DNA of 6,310 bases, taken from the NCBI GenBank assembly GCA_934489915.1, contig CAKSSZ010000091.1, positions 1 through 6,310 on the forward strand, written 5' to 3'. The notes under the pieces were generated by a model. That model ran no database searches, had not been told where the DNA came from, and was given only the letters and a program-made list of their open reading frames with translations. Both the position numbers and the translations under genes were made by a program. Source of the DNA: an uncultured Clostridia bacterium (GTDB taxonomy: Bacteria > Bacillota > Clostridia > HGM11514). Shown one piece after another: positions 5,880 to 6,310 of this stretch. Position 1 is the first letter of the stretch; each line of letters opens with the position of its first letter.

Positions 5880-6310
5880 TTACGCTAAAAATTGCAGAGT
5901 TGGGAATCGCAGCCGACGGGTTTGATTTTCCCTATTTTCGGAAACGGACTATGGAATATCAGGAGCCTTTTGCAAAATCGGATTTGAAGATTACGTGCCG
6001 GATGCTCCCCCATATCCCAAAGCCTGCCGGGGCAGAAATTGCCGCCTGCGGAGAACGGCATTTTCTGCGGATAGAGCAAGGGTATGGGTTGTATGACAGC
6101 GCTTGGTTGAACGGAGAGGAAGTTGTAGTGGCTTCCATTACGGCAAACCGTGATTGGTCTGTGGTAGAGGCTGCACTGCGGGATGTGGAGCAGTGCGGCG
6201 GAGCGCCGTCGGATGTGAGGAGCTTTCATTTATTGGGAGAGGTTTTTCGGTGGTTCTTGCCTTTCCACGAGGGAATTGTACTCCATTCCTCCTGCTTGTT
6301 GTCCCAAGGG
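5876..6310 (+). CDS. Partial: HPr kinase/PEPCK-like protein, 5' part only
   Basis: An open frame of 145 codons without a stop runs off the window end. It begins with ATG overlapping the ABC stop (ATGA) and has a consensus ribosome binding site. The visible part has a mixed N-terminal region (1-115) with short beta-like stretches such as HFLRIEQGYGLYD (62-74) and EEVVVASIT (81-89). Then comes LLGEVFRWFLPFHEGIVLHSSCLL at 119-142. That last segment resembles the strand leading into the P-loop of HPr kinase/PEP carboxykinase-like proteins, where an L-H-(A/S)-S segment precedes a GxxGxGKS/T loop. The P-loop itself would lie just beyond the window, so the assignment is tentative. Such kinase-like genes accompany PqqD and ABC genes in peptide clusters, and in some lasso-peptide clusters a relative phosphorylates the product. 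No membrane segment or signal peptide is seen. An unrelated conserved hypothetical protein remains possible. Confidence 0.6.
   Translation, partial: MITLKIAELGIAADGFDFPYFRKRTMEYQEPFAKSDLKITCRMLPHIPKPAGAEIAACGERHFLRIEQGYGLYDSAWLNGEEVVVASITANRDWSVVEAALRDVEQCGGAPSDVRSFHLLGEVFRWFLPFHEGIVLHSSCLLSQG

Overview
The window (6310 bp, moderate GC, every supported gene on the + strand) looks like chromosomal DNA of a Gram-positive anaerobe of the class Clostridia, probably an Oscillospiraceae/Lachnospiraceae-type gut bacterium. The reasons are the clostridial-style D,D-carboxypeptidase, strong AGGAGG-type ribosome binding sites, a near-consensus sigma-A promoter, and the ACT-domain/UPF0210 gene pair typical of low-GC Gram-positives. 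The species cannot be told from the sequence.

Region 1 (about 1-980) holds a membrane-anchored serine D-Ala-D-Ala carboxypeptidase for peptidoglycan trimming. It has no obvious promoter of its own in the window and probably belongs to a transcription unit that starts further upstream. Region 2 (980-1062) is the only real intergenic gap. It carries a TTGACA-17 bp-TATGAT promoter that probably starts a long operon. Region 3 (1063-3471) is housekeeping or conserved: rlmB (23S rRNA 2'-O-methyltransferase), a small free-standing ACT-domain protein (UPF0237) and its usual partner of unknown function, a UPF0210/'PFL family' protein.

Region 4 (3486-6310, running off the end) is the accessory part. 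It encodes a PqqD-like peptide-binding protein, an S26-type peptidase with a Ser/His rather than Ser/Lys dyad, an ABC exporter (membrane domain plus ATPase), and the start of a protein resembling HPr kinase/PEPCK-like kinases. These genes are translationally coupled by ATGA or longer overlaps. Together they look like a peptide binding, leader-cleavage, export and phosphorylation module, reminiscent of RiPP tailoring clusters such as those of some lasso peptides. No precursor peptide or core-modifying enzyme lies in the window, so the product is unknown.

The most striking irregularity is one in-frame TAG stop at 4677-4679, which splits the ABC exporter between its third and fourth membrane helices. 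The reading frame and all ATPase motifs downstream are intact. It is a recent nonsense mutation, a sequencing error or, less likely, a recoded codon. TAG is used as an ordinary stop by the ACT gene in the same window.

No tRNA, rRNA, CRISPR array, insertion sequence, riboswitch or convincing terminator was seen. Apart from 1-88 and 980-1062 there is essentially no non-coding sequence.
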